DNA of 64,000 nt from Bacteroidota bacterium (lineage in GTDB: Bacteria; Bacteroidota; Bacteroidia; Chitinophagales; Chitinophagaceae), in NCBI GenBank assembly GCA_028876495.1, contig JAGWRO010000093.1, forward strand, positions 62,001-126,000. Reading direction: 5' to 3'. Shown piece after piece: positions 46,442-55,338 of the stretch. Each line of letters begins with the position of its first letter. Within the stretch, counting starts at the first letter, position 1. The notes below the pieces were generated by a model. That model did not search any database, had not been told where the DNA came from, and was given only the letters and a program-made list of their open reading frames with translations. A program made the position numbers and the translations under genes.

Positions 46442-47558
46442 AGGATGGCTGCACCACTACTAACCTTTTAAATTCATTAGTTATCTTTTCCAATATCAGT
46501 TTTACCCTTTCCTGCAACAGACATGCTTCTTCTCCCGTGATGGTAAAAACATCTTTATAACGGGCATGTACGTACGCTTTTTGCAATAACCGGAAAAGAT
46601 CGATTTCTCTTTCTGTATCCCGTGGAAAGACGTTGAAGATATCCATACTGAACCGTCTTGTCCAGCGCAGCAGCTTCTGCAGGCTGTGTGTTTGCAACCG
46701 GAATTGTATTAAAGGCTGTAAAAAGGCGTTCAATCCGTGTTCCATTGCCTGGTGCAACATAAAGGCTGCCAATGCGTACTCATTAGATTCATAGTAATGC
46801 GCGGCACCGGAAACAAAGCTTCGCGCTTTCTCCATGATGCCGTTATGAGTTTCCAACAGACTATCAGAAGACGTAAGCTGATCAACCTGACGAGGCTTTT
46901 CTAATGGCACCCTTCCTGCATCATACAGCAGTTTTTCCGGCACACAGTTCATGGAGAAGAAATAATTGCCATTCTCTATCATGCCGTTTACTTTGGTCAT
47001 TGGAAAGGAGTTGGCGCATACGGGCACCAGATCATGACTGCGGTTGTGAATCAGGCTTTCAAGTTCTTCATTGGTATGATTGTTATTGCCGTTCACCAAA
47101 ACAAGAAGGTCGTATTCTATTCCCAGCGCTTCCGGCACAAGGGGAAAAGTGCCAAGCAGGTATATCTTTTCAACATCCATAGATTGCCGGATCATACGAA
47201 TCACCGGAGCCAGGGGATCATCGTCACTACTGTTGTTATCATCACACAAAAATCCTTGCCTGCTTTCGAAACTTTTAACAGGCTCGTTTGTTACAGGTTT
47301 GCTTTCCATTTGCACGTGCAGTGCCTCTATCAGGCACACCAGTTTTTCAAAGAAGGCAAGACAATCGCAGGTTTCCAATAAAAGCCCCTCTTCTTTTTCA
47401 ATACCATACCATTTCAGCATTTGCCACAGATACAACCGGGAATCGGGCAGGGAATAGGTATTGAAGTAACTTTTTACGATTTCTTCGGGGCAACTCTCCT
47501 CAGCCCTTTCAAGCCACACCGGTAAATGATCGTGTGATTGATACATTGTTTTTCTCAT
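46440..47558 (-). CDS. HEPN-domain protein with degenerate nucleotidyltransferase-like domain
   Basis: 372 residues. A helical N-terminal part (~1-115) precedes a stretch like an MNT nucleotidyltransferase (YLLGTFPLVPEALGIEYDLLVLV, ~135-157) in which the GS and DxD metal motifs are lost or altered. The C-terminal ~130 residues are a HEPN domain: ALAAFMLHQAMEHGLNAFL, THSLQKLLRW and KAYVHARYKDVFTITGEE. The RNase Rx4-6H motif is not obvious, so catalysis is doubtful. It stands between two paralogous unknown genes on the same strand (55 bases after the upstream one), forming a three-gene unit. Confidence 0.78.
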   Translation of the reverse strand: MRKTMYQSHDHLPVWLERAEESCPEEIVKSYFNTYSLPDSRLYLWQMLKWYGIEKEEGLLLETCDCLAFFEKLVCLIEALHVQMESKPVTNEPVKSFESRQGFLCDDNNSSDDDPLAPVIRMIRQSMDVEKIYLLGTFPLVPEALGIEYDLLVLVNGNNNHTNEELESLIHNRSHDLVPVCANSFPMTKVNGMIENGNYFFSMNCVPEKLLYDAGRVPLEKPRQVDQLTSSDSLLETHNGIMEKARSFVSGAAHYYESNEYALAAFMLHQAMEHGLNAFLQPLIQFRLQTHSLQKLLRWTRRFSMDIFNVFPRDTEREIDLFRLLQKAYVHARYKDVFTITGEEACLLQERVKLILEKITNEFKRLVVVQPS

Positions 47559-47613
47559 CCTAACGTTTTTAAAAGATCATGTAATGTTTCCTGCATTTAT
47601 CAGATTGAATGCA

Positions 47614-48225
47614 TTAACAGCCTTCTACTGTCCGTTTTTTAAGACGGCCTCTCACGTGAACTGTTTCTCTTACATCTATAAGATGAGCCGCTTCGACCAG
47701 CTTTATGAGATGTATATAAACAGATAGTTCATTTATAGAAAACCTTGCTTCTTCCGGACAAAGTGCGCCATCAACAATATTTTTCCAAATCGTTAGCCAG
47801 GTATCCAACGACTGGTATTTAAAAAATTTTCTGAATGCCAAATAGGGATTGCAATACTCCTTTCTGGAAAGAAAACGGGGAAAGTCTGTCCAGTCGTCGT
47901 GAAGCACGCGATGGCTAATGAAATATTTATTATTGAGCAAATCGTTCTCATAAATTATTATTTCACTGGATTGCTTTTCTTTTAAAACATCTGCCGCCTT
48001 AATTGCTGAATGAATGATTCGCGAGTATAACAATACATCGGCAGGCGGCTTACACTGATACATCTTTGGTGAAATACAACATTCCATTAATTTTTTAATC
48101 GTGTTATTCAGATGGAACATATCTGACGCAGAAAACAATTCAGCAATTACCTGGTAAGGATCACGAATATTATCATTAGCCCAGCATTCAGTATCAAATT
48201 TGTCTTTGGATAATTTCTCTTTCAT
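47614..48225 (-). CDS. Unknown protein, paralogue of 45685-46299, HEPN-cluster family
   Basis: 203 residues, soluble and helical. Matches its paralogue along the whole length: DPYQVIAELFS near residue 22, PADVLLYSRIIHS near 65, FPRFLSRKEYCNPYLAFRKFF near 117-137, and LVEAAHLIDVRETVHVRGRLKKR at the end. It is the first of the three-gene unit with the HEPN protein. Conservation concentrates in the central FPRFLS...FRKFF block, a candidate binding surface. No known family or motif is visible. Confidence 0.75.
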   Translation of the reverse strand: MKEKLSKDKFDTECWANDNIRDPYQVIAELFSASDMFHLNNTIKKLMECCISPKMYQCKPPADVLLYSRIIHSAIKAADVLKEKQSSEIIIYENDLLNNKYFISHRVLHDDWTDFPRFLSRKEYCNPYLAFRKFFKYQSLDTWLTIWKNIVDGALCPEEARFSINELSVYIHLIKLVEAAHLIDVRETVHVRGRLKKRTVEGC

Positions 48226-48305
48226 AAAAGTTTATTTAGAAGTGTCTTGCCTTTTCCTTTTACCCGTTGCCCATTGCATATTGCCTTTCCCCATTGCTTA
48301 TTATT

Positions 48306-48545
48306 TTAAATCTCCATTGTCTCCTCCCTCGTCATCTTTTTTCTCTTTCTTTCCCACATTGCAGAAGTAGCTTTAAAAAATTCTGTTGCCTGTTCATAAA
48401 AGAAGATCATGTTCGAGCGTTCGCGTTCATCACAGTGGTCATTATCAGCCACCAGCGCCAGCTTTAATATTTCCCACAATTGTTGGGTAGCGCCCTCTTC
48501 CCCAAACCACTCAAAAAAATAACCTACCTTCTTCCATTCCTCCAA
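48306..48545 (-). CDS. Small unknown helical protein upstream of the HEPN cluster
   Basis: 79 residues starting at a TTG (48545); the frame is open upstream to 48642 without ATG but runs through a dispersed repeat, so it may be the remains of a longer gene. It reads EEWKKVGYFFEWFGEEG, then a helix LWEILKLALVADNDHCDERERS and an FFYEQATEFFKATSAMWERKRKK tail. Charged and helical, with no recognised domain. It could be a separate small gene of the cluster or a fragment. Confidence 0.4.
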   Translation of the reverse strand: MEEWKKVGYFFEWFGEEGATQQLWEILKLALVADNDHCDERERSNMIFFYEQATEFFKATSAMWERKRKKMTREETMEI

Positions 48546-48579
48546 ACGTTTTTCAACTTTCCGCTTTTGCCCATTGTCA

Positions 48580-48735
48580 GAATCAGGATCTCCAGGATTA
48601 AAGGATTTACAGGATGCGTGCGATGTACCCCCATTTTCTCATTTTAATGGCTTTTAAATATTGCATTCCTCCATTAGCACATTAGCTAATCAGCACATTC
48701 TCCATTTTCCCATTTTCAAATTTTCACATTCCTCT
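48580..48735. repeat. Intergenic repeats between the HEPN cluster and the XRE gene
   Basis: 48580-48615 is a diverged copy of the GAATCAGGAT repeat at 46412. 48664-48735 has repeated TTAGCACATTAGCTAATCAG and CCATTTTCCCATTTTCAAAT units, the same vocabulary as at 40468 and 45619. The rest of 48546-48826 shows no coding signal that I can support. Confidence 0.5.
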
Positions 48736-48826
48736 CCCCGTATCCAACATTTTCCTTTTGTGTTTTACCGCTTTTACCCTGTTTTTTACATAACTTTATA
48801 CCTGCATAATTCCGCGCTTTAATATT

Positions 48827-48834
48827 TAAATTTG
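48827..48834 (+). promoter_or_regulatory. -7 box directly before the XRE gene
   Basis: TAAATTTG followed by C, a full TAnnTTTG match, six bases before the ATG at 48841; a leaderless mRNA is likely, which favours 48838 or 48841 as start over the TTG at 48832. Confidence 0.45.
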
Positions 48835-48840
48835 CTTATG

Positions 48841-49236
48841 ATGAGTACAACCAATACCCAAAAAATACATGAAGGGCGCAACGTAAAGCGCTTTCGCGAG
48901 ATGCTGGGCATTAAGCAGGATGCACTGGCTGCCAACCTTGGCGACGACTGGAACCAGCAAAAAATTTCCCTTCTTGAACAAAAAGAAACGATTGATGATT
49001 CTGTTTTGCAACAGGTAGCTGCTGCATTAAAAATACCTGCAGAAGCGATACAGAATTTTGATGAGGAACAGGCCGTGAATATTATTTCCAATACTTTTAA
49101 TGACCAAGCAAACGGTTACAACTACTATCCAACTTTCAATTTTAATCCTGTTGAAAAAATGATCGAATTATACGAACGCATGCTGCAACAGCAAAAAGAG
49201 ATGATAGAAAAGTTGGAGAAGTTGATTGAGAAGTAA
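48841..49236 (+). CDS. XRE-family helix-turn-helix protein
   Basis: 131 residues. Residues ~10-70 are a Cro/C1-type domain (NVKRFREMLGIKQDALAANLGDDWNQQKISLLEQKETI, then LQQVAAALKIPAEAI). Residues ~75-110 are Asn/Tyr/Phe-rich, and the last ~25 form a Lys/Glu coiled coil (YERMLQQQKEMIEKLEKL), probably for oligomerisation. It may regulate a neighbouring accessory gene. It is adjacent to, and convergent with, the defence island. Confidence 0.88.
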   Translation: MSTTNTQKIHEGRNVKRFREMLGIKQDALAANLGDDWNQQKISLLEQKETIDDSVLQQVAAALKIPAEAIQNFDEEQAVNIISNTFNDQANGYNYYPTFNFNPVEKMIELYERMLQQQKEMIEKLEKLIEK

Positions 49237-49353
49237 ACGGGAAAATAAGAAGAATTTTTATTTTAGGCTTAAAAGGGTTTACTCTGAGCTTGTCGAAGGG
49301 AGCCTGTCGAAGGGATGCTATTCATTTAATGAAATACAATTAGCGACGCAGCC

Positions 49354-49385
49354 TGCCCCGTCAATTTTCGGGGCAATCTTTTCAT
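49354..49385 (+). terminator. Terminator after the XRE gene
   Basis: TGCCCCG (49354-49360) pairs with CGGGGCA (49369-49375) around TCAATTTT, followed by ATCTTTTCAT. It lies between convergent genes. Just upstream (49276-49310) is the common Bacteroidota GCTTGTCGAAGGGAGCCTG repeat. Confidence 0.6.
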
Positions 49386-49467
49386 CATTTCCTGGCAGTA
49401 AACAAATAAATATTGAAGATTTACATTTTATGGATCAAATTTTAAGATCAGCAATATTCAACGACTT

Positions 49468-51096
49468 TTAGACTTCTGGAACTGGTTCCCAATTAGGTTG
49501 ATTATTCTCTGCCCATTTTTTTAATGCTCTTCTTGCAGAATTTCCATTTACGTTAATATTTAAATAACTACAGATATCAGCCCAACTACTTATGTTATTT
49601 ATGCCCTCCAACTCTGGTATTTTCAGTGCCCAGTCTGATGCTGATGGTGTTGGTGATTTTAATAACGATTGCTCTCTCAATTCTTGCGATGAAATATTAT
49701 CTAAAATTCCTTCTCTAAAATTTCCATTCGAAATTGCTTCGGTTATTTCCTGTATTTGCTGTTTATTTGCTTTCCAATTAATATTGAAATCAATAGCGGC
49801 CTGTCCTTTGGGATGACATGCTTTATGAACTGACACACCATTTTCAATTGTTGTTTGACCTCCGTTTTGATGTTCATCAACATGATGGATTTCTAAATCC
49901 GACCACTTTATTTCTTCACCACAAACAGCACACTTTTTATCATCCCGATAGTAAATTATTTCTCTTTCAAGCTCACCGTAAATTCTATCAGGATCTTTTT
50001 TTACAGGCGTTAAAAGTGCATACATTTTTTCAGAAAAAAACTTATGCCTTCTTTGAAGAGAATGCGCGGCAACAGCTTGAGTCATGGTCCAGGAAACATA
50101 TGAAGACCAATACTCTCCTGATTTTTCTTTTTTATCTATAGCTGATTTTAAGCGAAAATGCTCAAATGCCTTTATAAATTTATCTTGCCAACTCCTTGTA
50201 TAATCGTCCATTAGGCTATCTAGTAGTAGAAATACGTGTATTGCCTCATGCACTTTAAGCTTTGGCCCTTTGAAACCCTCAAATAAATCAACAGCAAGAT
50301 CAAGGACTTTGGAGAAACGAAAAACTTCCGGACTGTTAAGATCAAACCCTAAGTGCCTATAATAATAATCATCTACCGGCTGAGTTCCTATATCCATCCA
50401 GTTTCCCTGATTAGCTTTTTCAAAAAATAGCATTCCCACTTGAGCACAGAGGGTTCTTGTAGCCCCTCTGTCAGTTTTTGGTAAGCCTATCAGCGTTCTG
50501 AAAAATGGATGTCCGGGAAATCTTGTTATTTCACTTTTGCCGCCAAATTTCAGAACAAATTCTGTATAGCCGCCCGGCCATGCATCACGTTTTTCCTGTG
50601 CGTTAAGAGGCAACCCCGCCTGAAGCCGTATAAAAAGATCTCTTGCTTCATCTTCAATATCCGTCGTCACTTTTACAATAAAAAGCTCCGTATTATTAAA
50701 TTTATCTTTTAAATCTTGTGATAGGGCTAAAAAATTACAACCGGCCCAGGGGCAATCAATTCTTTTAATAAAGTCAGGAAATCTCGCTTTTTTATCATCC
50801 TTGATGGGATCGAATAACTTAAAAGCGCTTTCGCCAAATCTATATAGTGCATTTATTCTTTGTTGGCCATCAATTATTTCTAAATCCTCTCTTTGCATTC
50901 CAGCCACCGTTTTCTTCTTGTGATGCAAATAAATAAGAGGTAATGGATAACTTCTTAGAACACTGTCTATCAATTTTTTTTGCTGAGCTTCGTTCCATAC
51001 GGCGCCTCTTTGATATTCAGGATTTACTGAAATCATGTTGTTCGCTTTCAATTCTAAAAGGTCTTTAATTTTAATTTTGTCTGAGTTAAGTTCCAT
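49468..51096 (-). CDS. DUF262 - HNH nuclease (GmrSD-like modification/defence protein)
   Basis: 542 residues. The N-terminal DUF262 (ParB/Srx-like NTPase) domain shows NPEYQRGAVWN (~25-35) and DGQQRINAL (~76-84). A helical middle region follows. An HNH nuclease lies around residues 385-425: CAVCGEEIKWSDLEIHHVDEHQNGG with CHP after it, holding the zinc cysteines and the catalytic HH. The C-terminal ~60 residues are a small helical domain I do not recognise. Single-chain DUF262/HNH proteins cut DNA, often modified phage DNA. It follows hsdR by 49 bases on the same strand, forming part of the defence island. Confidence 0.9.
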   Translation of the reverse strand: MELNSDKIKIKDLLELKANNMISVNPEYQRGAVWNEAQQKKLIDSVLRSYPLPLIYLHHKKKTVAGMQREDLEIIDGQQRINALYRFGESAFKLFDPIKDDKKARFPDFIKRIDCPWAGCNFLALSQDLKDKFNNTELFIVKVTTDIEDEARDLFIRLQAGLPLNAQEKRDAWPGGYTEFVLKFGGKSEITRFPGHPFFRTLIGLPKTDRGATRTLCAQVGMLFFEKANQGNWMDIGTQPVDDYYYRHLGFDLNSPEVFRFSKVLDLAVDLFEGFKGPKLKVHEAIHVFLLLDSLMDDYTRSWQDKFIKAFEHFRLKSAIDKKEKSGEYWSSYVSWTMTQAVAAHSLQRRHKFFSEKMYALLTPVKKDPDRIYGELEREIIYYRDDKKCAVCGEEIKWSDLEIHHVDEHQNGGQTTIENGVSVHKACHPKGQAAIDFNINWKANKQQIQEITEAISNGNFREGILDNISSQELREQSLLKSPTPSASDWALKIPELEGINNISSWADICSYLNINVNGNSARRALKKWAENNQPNWEPVPEV

Positions 51097-51145
51097 AATG
51101 ACGATGTTTGATTAAATATCCAACTTGAAATTTCATGATCCCCCC

Positions 51146-54100
51146 CTACGCCACATCTCCCCACCATTCCCTATACCGCGATTCTGCCTGCACCATAATA
51201 TCATCCAGTATTTCTTTCAATTCCAACTTTACCCCTTTCTTCATCAATACTCTTTTTACTGCAAGCATCACCTGTGCTTTGGCATCATCTTTTTTATACC
51301 AATCAATTTGTAGGTTCTTTTTAACTGCGGATGTTACTTCCTTTACTATTTCTTTTATCAAATCAAAATCTCCAACTGCATTCTTATGGCTGGCTAGTAT
51401 TTCATAAAACGCTTCCTCTTCTTCTGTTAATCCCAGCACTTTTCTTCTTTCATCTTCTTCCTGCATATCTCTTGCGGCTTCACGCATTTTTTGTAAGGCT
51501 ACCAGACTATCAAAGAAATGATTGTGATAATCACTGATGATCTTTTCCACTTCTTCTTTAAGCTTTTTATACTTTATAATATTCTTATACTGCCTCAGTT
51601 TTATTTCATCATTCATAAGCTTTCTTATCAACTCCAGCTTTAATTCATTGCCGCTCTTCTGCTCCTTTGCCGTTGCCAGGAAATCATCATTAATAATAGA
51701 GATGTCAAACTTATCAATGCCTGCCATGGTAAACACATCTACCACTTCTTCACTTTCAATACTTCTATGTATCAATTCTTTTATCTGCCCTTCTTTCTTC
51801 CTGATGTTTGTTACCGGATTTTTTATCTTTCTAACGGCGGCGCCTACATGCTGCAGAAATAAAATATCAAGGGCCAGATCATTTATGCGGGAATCATTTT
51901 TTACCACTGGAACAAGGCTCGTCAGCTTCATCTCATCCAACATAAATTCCTTACTCCTTGTTTCATCACTGAGAATATAATTTGTTGCCTGGCTTACCAG
52001 TTTTAATTGATCGCCTTTGCTTAATGAGAGCCATGTATCGTATTTAAAATGATCGGGAAGTTTAAATTTTAATGCTGCAATAAATTCTGTTGCCATCTCA
52101 AAGGCTTCACTGGTATCTATGGTAATGTTTCCTTTACCACCGCTTGAAGTATATTTATTCGTTGCGTCTCTTAGTTTATCGCCAATGCCAATATAATCCA
52201 CAATCAATCCACTGGGTTTGTCTTTAAATACTGTTGCAACACGGTTGATAGATTGTACCAGGTTATGCCCGCTCATTATTTTATCTACATACAAAGTATT
52301 AAGCGGCGGATTATCAAAACCGGTTAGCCACATGTCTCTTACAATAACAATCTTTAACGGATCATCGGGATCTTTAAATCTTGCTTTAATGGCTTCCATA
52401 TTTTCCTTTGTGCGGATATGCGGCTTCCATGCTACAGGATCTTTGGCAATATTACTGGTCATCACAACAGCAGTTTCCGGGCAACCTTCAAGCGCAGTTA
52501 ATGCATCATACATTTTTACACAATTCCTCCGGCTCATGCAAACAATCATAGCCTTACCCTCAAGGGTTTTTGAACGCTCCGTAAAATGCTTCAATATATC
52601 TTTCGATACTTCTGCAACTCTTTCATCCGAACCTGCAGCATCTTCTACCGCTGCCCACATTATTTTATTGCGATCCTTTTGATCAACGCCTTCCATTATT
52701 TCTTCTGCCTCTTCTTCAATTTCTGCATTGCCTAAATGTAGCTTCGCCAGCCGCGGCTCATAATAAATAGGAACCACCGCATGATCGATTGTTGCCTGTC
52801 TGATGTCATACGTATGAATAATTTCTCCAAATACCTGCACCGTATCTGCATCTTTTGTATCGACCGGAGTTCCCGTGAAACCAATGAATGAAGCATTGGG
52901 AACTGCTTTGCGAAGATTGCTTGCAAAGCCTTTTAATAATCCATATTGTGTACGATGACATTCATCCGCTATTACAATTATATTTTCCCGGGTACTTAAT
53001 ACCGGATGTTCGGCCTCCTTACCTTCCTCCAAATCCTTTAACCTAAATTTTTCTATGGTACTGAATATTACGCCACCACCTTCGCCGCTCAGCAATCTTC
53101 TTAAATCATCTGTATTATCGGCAATTGATACATCACCTACCAAATCTTTTGCGGCAACAAAATCTTCATATAATTGCTTGTTCAAATCAAACCTGTCTAC
53201 CTGCACAATGATGGTAGGATTCTTTAACTCCGACATCTGGCGAAGGATGCCGGTATAGATAGCCATCGTAATACTTTTACCACTGCGGGTTGTATGCCAG
53301 ATAACACCGATGCGCCCATCGCCTATAGGTTTTATAGCTTTTAAAGTTTCTATTAAAGCATATTGTACGCCGAAAAACTGGTGATACTTTGCTGCTTTTT
53401 TTATTAATACACCTTTATCCCATTCGTGAAAGATGTAATGGCGAATATATTGAAGCAATCTTTCCGGAACCAACAATCCTTTAATGAGTGTTTCTAATGC
53501 AAAATCATCTTCCACCATATTGATGCCGTCCACACTTTTCCACGAAGCAAACCATTCCATACCACTGCTGAACGTACCATGTAGTGTAGTGCTGCCATCA
53601 CTGATAACGGTTAACTCATTGGTTTCAAAAACCTGTGGTATATCCTGTATATAATGTTGTACCTGGTTGAATGCATTATCTACTGCGGCATCTATATCAA
53701 ATAAGTTCTTAAACTCAAATAATACGATTGGTAAACCATTAATAAAAATGATCAAATCAGGACGGCGCCTGTTTCTGCCTTCAATGGTAAACTGGTTCAC
53801 CACCAGGAAATCATTTTTATCAACTTCATTATAATTGACCGGGTAGAAATGTTGAAACTGTGGTCTGCCATTTTCATCCTTCCATGTTTTAGGAATTCCT
53901 TTGCTGATCTTTAAATGAAAAGCATGGTTGCGTTGGTGAATATCTGTTCCTGCATTAAATAAAAATTCCTGCTTTACCTCTTCCAGTATTTTAGCAGGAA
54001 CATGGCTATAGGTTTGATACAAAAAGTTTTCAAACAAATCTTCAAGTATGGCTTTCTTATGATTGCGGATGATTTCCTCCCCATGTTTATAATGGTAAGG

Positions 54101-54169
54101 TTTCATTTGAAGCAACCATTCTATAGCCGCTTCTTCTATATCGCTTTCAACAAGAAATTTATGAGCCAT
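51146..54169 (-). CDS. hsdR: Type I restriction enzyme, R (motor/nuclease) subunit
   Basis: 1007 residues from the ATG at 54169 (MAHKFLVESDIEEAAIEWL); a longer frame upstream lies inside the zeta gene and is rejected. The PD-(D/E)xK nuclease is at RRPDLIIFINGLPIVLFEFKN (~125-145). Helicase motif I is WHTTRSGKSITM (~295), where Arg stands for the usual first Gly of GSGKS; motif II is IADECHRTQYG (~400) and motif III FTGTPVD. The C-terminal ~300 residues are helical and contact the methylase. It overlaps the upstream zeta-like gene by 11 bases. Confidence 0.95.
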   Translation of the reverse strand: MAHKFLVESDIEEAAIEWLLQMKPYHYKHGEEIIRNHKKAILEDLFENFLYQTYSHVPAKILEEVKQEFLFNAGTDIHQRNHAFHLKISKGIPKTWKDENGRPQFQHFYPVNYNEVDKNDFLVVNQFTIEGRNRRRPDLIIFINGLPIVLFEFKNLFDIDAAVDNAFNQVQHYIQDIPQVFETNELTVISDGSTTLHGTFSSGMEWFASWKSVDGINMVEDDFALETLIKGLLVPERLLQYIRHYIFHEWDKGVLIKKAAKYHQFFGVQYALIETLKAIKPIGDGRIGVIWHTTRSGKSITMAIYTGILRQMSELKNPTIIVQVDRFDLNKQLYEDFVAAKDLVGDVSIADNTDDLRRLLSGEGGGVIFSTIEKFRLKDLEEGKEAEHPVLSTRENIIVIADECHRTQYGLLKGFASNLRKAVPNASFIGFTGTPVDTKDADTVQVFGEIIHTYDIRQATIDHAVVPIYYEPRLAKLHLGNAEIEEEAEEIMEGVDQKDRNKIMWAAVEDAAGSDERVAEVSKDILKHFTERSKTLEGKAMIVCMSRRNCVKMYDALTALEGCPETAVVMTSNIAKDPVAWKPHIRTKENMEAIKARFKDPDDPLKIVIVRDMWLTGFDNPPLNTLYVDKIMSGHNLVQSINRVATVFKDKPSGLIVDYIGIGDKLRDATNKYTSSGGKGNITIDTSEAFEMATEFIAALKFKLPDHFKYDTWLSLSKGDQLKLVSQATNYILSDETRSKEFMLDEMKLTSLVPVVKNDSRINDLALDILFLQHVGAAVRKIKNPVTNIRKKEGQIKELIHRSIESEEVVDVFTMAGIDKFDISIINDDFLATAKEQKSGNELKLELIRKLMNDEIKLRQYKNIIKYKKLKEEVEKIISDYHNHFFDSLVALQKMREAARDMQEEDERRKVLGLTEEEEAFYEILASHKNAVGDFDLIKEIVKEVTSAVKKNLQIDWYKKDDAKAQVMLAVKRVLMKKGVKLELKEILDDIMVQAESRYREWWGDVA

Positions 54170-54171
54170 TA
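54137..54171. repeat. 35-bp direct repeat A (start of hsdR)
   Basis: Contains the first 11 codons of hsdR. Identical at 34 of 35 positions to 55339-55373 in the same orientation; the pair encloses the zeta/antitoxin-like genes. Confidence 0.85.
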
Positions 54172-54959
54172 ATTTTAGTTCTCTTGATTTTATCTGAATA
54201 ATATTTTCTAAACCAGGCAGGCACATTTTCAAGGTTGATTTCATCCCAATGCTTCTTGCCTTTCTCCATTTTAAAATGAGCAAACATGTCTGATTCTTCT
54301 CCTTCTATAGAGTTATCAAAAAAATAAACCTGGTAAGCAACCTGGCAGGCTTCATATAACAAATCCAATGAGCGGTAATACCGGCTTTCAATTAAATCTG
54401 TTGGCACATCATGGCCGCCCTGATCTTTCCGGCTTCTTACTCTCAGCTTATTAATTTCAGGCGATTCTGTTGAAACAAAATACAGATAAACTTTGTACCC
54501 TTTCTCCTTGGCTTCTTTCATAATTTCCAATTTTGAAGGATGTGAAAAAACCGTTTCAAAAGAGAAGCGTTCTTTTTTCTCCAATAGCTTTTTACGAAGA
54601 AAATCGGCGATAATTTGCGCCAGTCTTTCGTTCGCACCTGGTTTCAATAATTTAATAGTACTGGCTTTTAATTGATAAGAAGATTTAAAAGCTTCCTCTG
54701 TAAACTTTTCATTTATCAAACCTGTGGCTACTGTCGAGGAGAAAAATTCTTTGTTTGTTGTAGAAATACCGAACATCTTAAACCTGAATTGCCCGGTCCT
54801 TAATTCGCCGGCTATATCATCAGCATTTATATAATAGCCAAAATCAATAGGCTGATCATTGACTTTGTAATTTCTCACAAACTGTATAACGGTACTTTTG
54901 CCCGAGCCATTAGGACCCGCAAAAACCCTTAGTCGCAGTTGTTCAATTTTCTTAGTCAA
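54159..54959 (-). CDS. Zeta-toxin-like P-loop kinase embedded between hsdS and hsdR
   Basis: 266 residues. Walker A is FAGPNGSGKSTVIQF (residues ~13-27). The zeta-type GYYINADDIAGELR segment follows (~45-58), then an RFSFETVFSHPSKLEIMKEAKEKGY helix pair and an Arg-rich RVRSRKDQGGHDVP region (~172-185) that could supply the transition-state arginines. Zeta toxins phosphorylate UDP-N-acetylglucosamine; many relatives act on other targets. It overlaps the upstream small basic gene by 8 bases, the arrangement of toxin-antitoxin pairs, and is bounded by 35-bp direct repeats, so the pair looks inserted. Confidence 0.8.
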   Translation of the reverse strand: MTKKIEQLRLRVFAGPNGSGKSTVIQFVRNYKVNDQPIDFGYYINADDIAGELRTGQFRFKMFGISTTNKEFFSSTVATGLINEKFTEEAFKSSYQLKASTIKLLKPGANERLAQIIADFLRKKLLEKKERFSFETVFSHPSKLEIMKEAKEKGYKVYLYFVSTESPEINKLRVRSRKDQGGHDVPTDLIESRYYRSLDLLYEACQVAYQVYFFDNSIEGEESDMFAHFKMEKGKKHWDEINLENVPAWFRKYYSDKIKRTKINGS

Positions 54960-55275
54960 GAATTACAGGATTATTGTTAGTTTTTAATTTTGATATTTTT
55001 TGTATCCTGCCATCTGCAAATTTCTTTACCACCCAGCCATTCTTAACGATTACGTTATAGCCCATAACTTTCATGGTTTTGGCGGCAGCTTTCGAAAATC
55101 CCACTGAAGCAGCTTCTTTCAATATTTTCTTAGTAAGAGAATCGCCGGTGTTCACCTTTGCAGATTTGCTATCGGAAATTTTGGGTCCGGCAAGGGGCTT
55201 TTTAGCGGTTGCTTTTTTAGCTGATGTTTTTTTACCCGGAACCGCTGATTTCTTTTTTTTTATTGTATTTGCCAT
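54952..55275 (-). CDS. Small basic protein, putative partner (antitoxin) of the zeta-like kinase
   Basis: 107 residues. Residues 1-35 are a Lys/Ala/Thr-rich disordered tail (KKKKSAVPGKKTSAKKATAKK). The second half is compact: DSLTKKILKEAASVGFSKAAAKTM and VIVKNGWVVKKFADGRIQKISKL, the latter resembling the short beta motif (NGWVV..DG.I..I) of small proteins encoded beside zeta-like kinases in Bacteroidota. Overlap by 8 bases with the kinase gene suggests co-translation. A basic tail could also bind nucleic acid. Confidence 0.65.
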   Translation of the reverse strand: MANTIKKKKSAVPGKKTSAKKATAKKPLAGPKISDSKSAKVNTGDSLTKKILKEAASVGFSKAAAKTMKVMGYNVIVKNGWVVKKFADGRIQKISKLKTNNNPVILD

Positions 55276-55338
55276 ATCATAAAATTAATGATAAACTTTA
55301 AGGAATAAAATTGCTTAATCCAATAATTGAGCTTTTTA

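Noticed and set aside
46904-47457. Three long plus-strand frames opposite the HEPN gene
   Set aside because: Antisense shadows of a gene with clear domain content on the minus strand; no motif in any of them.
49226-49471. 81-codon frame after the XRE gene
   Set aside because: It runs through a dispersed GCTTGTCGAAGGG repeat and a terminator hairpin; amino-acid content reflects the repeat.
54170-54283. Upstream extension of HsdR by 38 residues
   Set aside because: The extension lies inside the zeta-like gene, and the duplicate at 55339-55373 also starts at the same ATG, which supports 54169 as start.
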